From Bacillota bacterium (GTDB lineage: Bacteria > Bacillota > Clostridia > Christensenellales > Pumilibacteraceae), in the NCBI GenBank assembly GCA_009780135.1, contig WRAP01000007.1, forward strand, positions 1 through 64,000: DNA of 64,000 nucleotides, given 5' to 3'. How positions within the stretch are numbered: position 1 is the first letter of the stretch; each line of letters opens with the position of its first letter. The position numbers and the translations under genes were made by a program. This document shows positions 63,001-64,000 of the stretch, piece after piece. The notes beneath the pieces were generated by a model. That model made no database searches and had not been told where the DNA came from. It worked only from the letters and a program-made list of their open reading frames with translations.

Positions 63001-64000
63001 ATATCAAGTATAAACGATACACCAGGTAGTAGGGCATTACTTGCCGTTTGATGCGCCATCGTTTCAATTTCGCCGGCATCTAGCTTTAAGGCAGCCTTTA
63101 ATAAATGTTCGCCATAACCTGTAACAGTGCTGTGTGCTATAAAAGCCTCACTCGGCATTTTTTCATAAATATCTAATAAAATCTTTTTTATAGTTTCAAG
63201 CGGGTCGCCTTTATTAGCACCATACCAGCTATAAAGTAAACGGCTTTTATTATCAATCAGTGCAACCTTGGTAGTGGTACTGCCTGCATCAACCCCTAAA
63301 AAACACGCTCCCGTATGAGTAGCAAAATCTGCTCGTGGTATCACATTTTTAGCGTGTCTTAACCTAAATGCTTCTAACTCGTCTTTAGAATTAAATAATG
63401 CAGGTAGGCGTTCTACCTCGTTTGAACTTTGTTCGCTAAGTCCAGCCAATTTTTTAGCTAAAGTATCCGCTTTTATTGGCACATCACCACTGCTAAGCCC
63501 AGCGCCGATAGCATTATAGACTTGGGCCATTTCTGGAAAATACGCATTATCAGGCTTAATAGTGTCTACAAAAGCCTTTCTAAGCTCGCTCAAAAAGTAG
63601 AGTGGTCCACCTAAAAACGCAACATTACCTCTAATCGGTTTTCCGCAAGCTAAGCCAGAAATCGTCTGCACAACTACGCTTTGAAAAATACTTGCCGAAA
63701 TATCTGCTTTACTAGCTCCGTCATTTAATAGTGGCTGAATGTCGCTTTTAGCAAAAACTCCGCATCTGCTAGCAATAGGGTATACTGTTTTAGCATCTTT
63801 GGCCATTTCATTAAGGCCCAACGCATCGGTATTAAGTAGGCTCGCCATTTGGTCTATAAACGCACCCGTACCACCTGCACAAGTACCGTTCATTCTCTGT
63901 TCTAATCCACCCTTTAGATATGTAATCTTAGCATCTTCGCCACCTAATTCAATCGCAACACTGCAATCGGGCAAAAAAGTTTCAATCGCCTTAACACCCG
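60003..64000 (-). CDS. 2-hydroxyacyl-CoA dehydratase activase-type giant protein, N-terminus beyond the window
   Basis: At least 1332 residues, still open at the right edge (the frame reads GVKAIETF before the first Met-like codon). Two ASKHA-type activase domains follow each other: [16 protein letters not shown] with [14 protein letters not shown], and [17 protein letters not shown] with [14 protein letters not shown] and [14 protein letters not shown] Cys4-like cluster follows ([13 protein letters not shown]), then DUF2229/COG3580-3581-type regions with [57 protein letters not shown]-like [13 protein letters not shown] and [19 protein letters not shown]. Such proteins probably energise a radical dehydratase or related iron-sulfur enzyme; the exact partner is unknown. 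The Cys-rich blocks fit iron-sulfur binding. Confidence 0.9.
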   Translation of the reverse strand, partial: GVKAIETFLPDCSVAIELGGEDAKITYLKGGLEQRMNGTCAGGTGAFIDQMASLLNTDALGLNEMAKDAKTVYPIASRCGVFAKSDIQPLLNDGASKADISASIFQSVVVQTISGLACGKPIRGNVAFLGGPLYFLSELRKAFVDTIKPDNAYFPEMAQVYNAIGAGLSSGDVPIKADTLAKKLAGLSEQSSNEVERLPALFNSKDELEAFRLRHAKNVIPRADFATHTGACFLGVDAGSTTTKVALIDNKSRLLYSWYGANKGDPLETIKKILLDIYEKMPSEAFIAHSTVTGYGEHLLKAALKLDAGEIETMAHQTASNALLPGVSFILDIGGQDMKCLKLESGTITEILLNEACSSGCGSFIETFAESLSLSASEFAIKGVEATAPVDLGTRCTVFMNSRVKQAQKEGASVSDISAGLAYSVVKNALFKVIKLREPSQMGEKVMVQGGTFLNESVLRALELVSGREVVRPDLAGLMGAYGSAILSRNNYIIRNTHTSVSKKSTIIDKQTLLNLSVKKTTVRCGKCENKCLLTISDFGNNEKYITNNRCEKALGTKGDSTKLVENLPPNMFRYKYDRCFEYYKPLELSNAKRGRIGIPRVLNLFENYPFWHTFFTKLGYRVELSPHSTREIYDMGIESMPSESVCYPAKLVHGHIESLVKERHTTIFYPCIPYEQKEQPKADNHYNCPVVGTYPEVIRNNMDETLGNKKIKFIAPFIPYNNPKRLVKRLAEELKDIPKSEIAKAIKLATLEDKNFKEDIAKEGRRVLEWIEKNNAHGIVLAGRPYHLDHEVNHGIPEMINSFGLAILTEDAISHNTTVPRPLRVMDQWMYHSRLYAAADFVRKSNNLDLVQLNSFGCGLDAVTTDQVAELLSATGKPYTTIKIDEVNSLGAAKIRIRSLLALINERKQKNIIVSTVPQSKKRILFTTKMRDKYTIIAPQISPIHLNILEGGIKGSGYKLEVLPETKTALDVGLKYVNHDACYPTILSLGQVMDALLSGKYNLEKTAVMLTQTGGGCRATNYIPLLRKAFAESGLEHIPIISLNFAGLEKNPGFKMTIPFMIGLIRSVIYGDLLMRLLYKVRPYEAIAGSTNALYKKWSYICKKAVSKKNGKKDFAKNIFAIVKEFDELPTKKIIKPKVGVVGEILVKFHPGANNHIVDLIEAEGGEAVMPDLLDFFLYCFYNDTIKYKLLDGTWLKKLKSNIYITIVEHLKKPMYKALKGTKFGVPTHITKMAKEASKIVSLGNLAGEGWFLTAEMLELIHSGTPNIACVQPFACLPNHVTGKGVMKVLKTHYPLANIVAIDYDPGASEVNQINRIKLMMNTAHKNLQE

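Overview
The window looks like part of the chromosome of a low-GC, anaerobic, spore-forming Clostridia-type bacterium (Bacillota). Four sporulation or spore-wall proteins are recognisable: SpoIIR, SpoVB, a PdaA-type deacetylase and a YtxC-like protein. Pyruvate phosphate dikinase and a very large 2-hydroxyacyl-CoA dehydratase activase-type protein point to anaerobic metabolism. An uncultured gut or animal-associated lineage is my inference, not something the sequence proves.

Layout. Positions 1-7165 hold the end of a cysteine-peptidase-like protein, a membrane-anchored unknown, a leftward lgt-like/pncB/divIVA operon, a membrane-anchored cyclophilin-like protein and a tRNA-Tyr. Immediately behind the tRNA lies an accessory island (about 7264-24151). 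Each end carries an orphan IstB/DnaC-like ATPase gene, and a third, broken copy lies at the right edge. Between them one strong promoter (8264-8292) precedes eleven rightward genes that overlap or nearly touch: a small DUF3892-like protein, half-size HsdS, HsdM, RhuM, a HEPN/AbiU2-like protein, a second half-size HsdS, a second HEPN protein, HsdR, a Hachiman-like nuclease and helicase pair (HamA/HamB), YjbQ, a three-module HNH nuclease and an SRA-HNH nuclease. I read this as one defence operon of about 14.5 kb. It combines restriction of unmodified DNA, restriction of modified DNA, likely RNase or toxin modules and a Hachiman-type sensor.

From 24170 the core chromosome resumes: spoIIR behind a sigmaF-like promoter, a small membrane protein, cca, ffh, polA, coaE, malQ, a small unknown, dnaB, a glycosylation pair (sugar transferase and DegT aminotransferase), a membrane protein, a SulP transporter and ppdK. 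Next come a YtxC-like gene and a run of secreted or lipoprotein genes (VWA-like, VanW, a Cys-rich lipoprotein, a Big_2/GLUG-like lipoprotein, a PHP-domain lipoprotein, a small lipoprotein). After these lie guaB, a nucleotidyltransferase, an exported metallo-beta-lactamase-fold lipoprotein, pdaA, an ANTAR regulator, ftsQ/divIB-like, spoVB and a truncated activase gene that leaves the window on the right.

Three patterns cut across the gene list. First, many promoters have a -10 box only 5-9 bases before a start codon with no Shine-Dalgarno (lgt-like, sulP, the 37653 membrane protein, spoVB, polA and others), which suggests leaderless mRNAs; other genes have ordinary leaders with AGGAGG-type sites. 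Second, a family of short GTAGGG-headed half-palindromes occurs singly and as inverted pairs between genes, and one copy appears to form part of the malQ reading frame. Third, several further long inverted repeats lie between genes. All identifications come from reading the sequence; no database or structure search was run.
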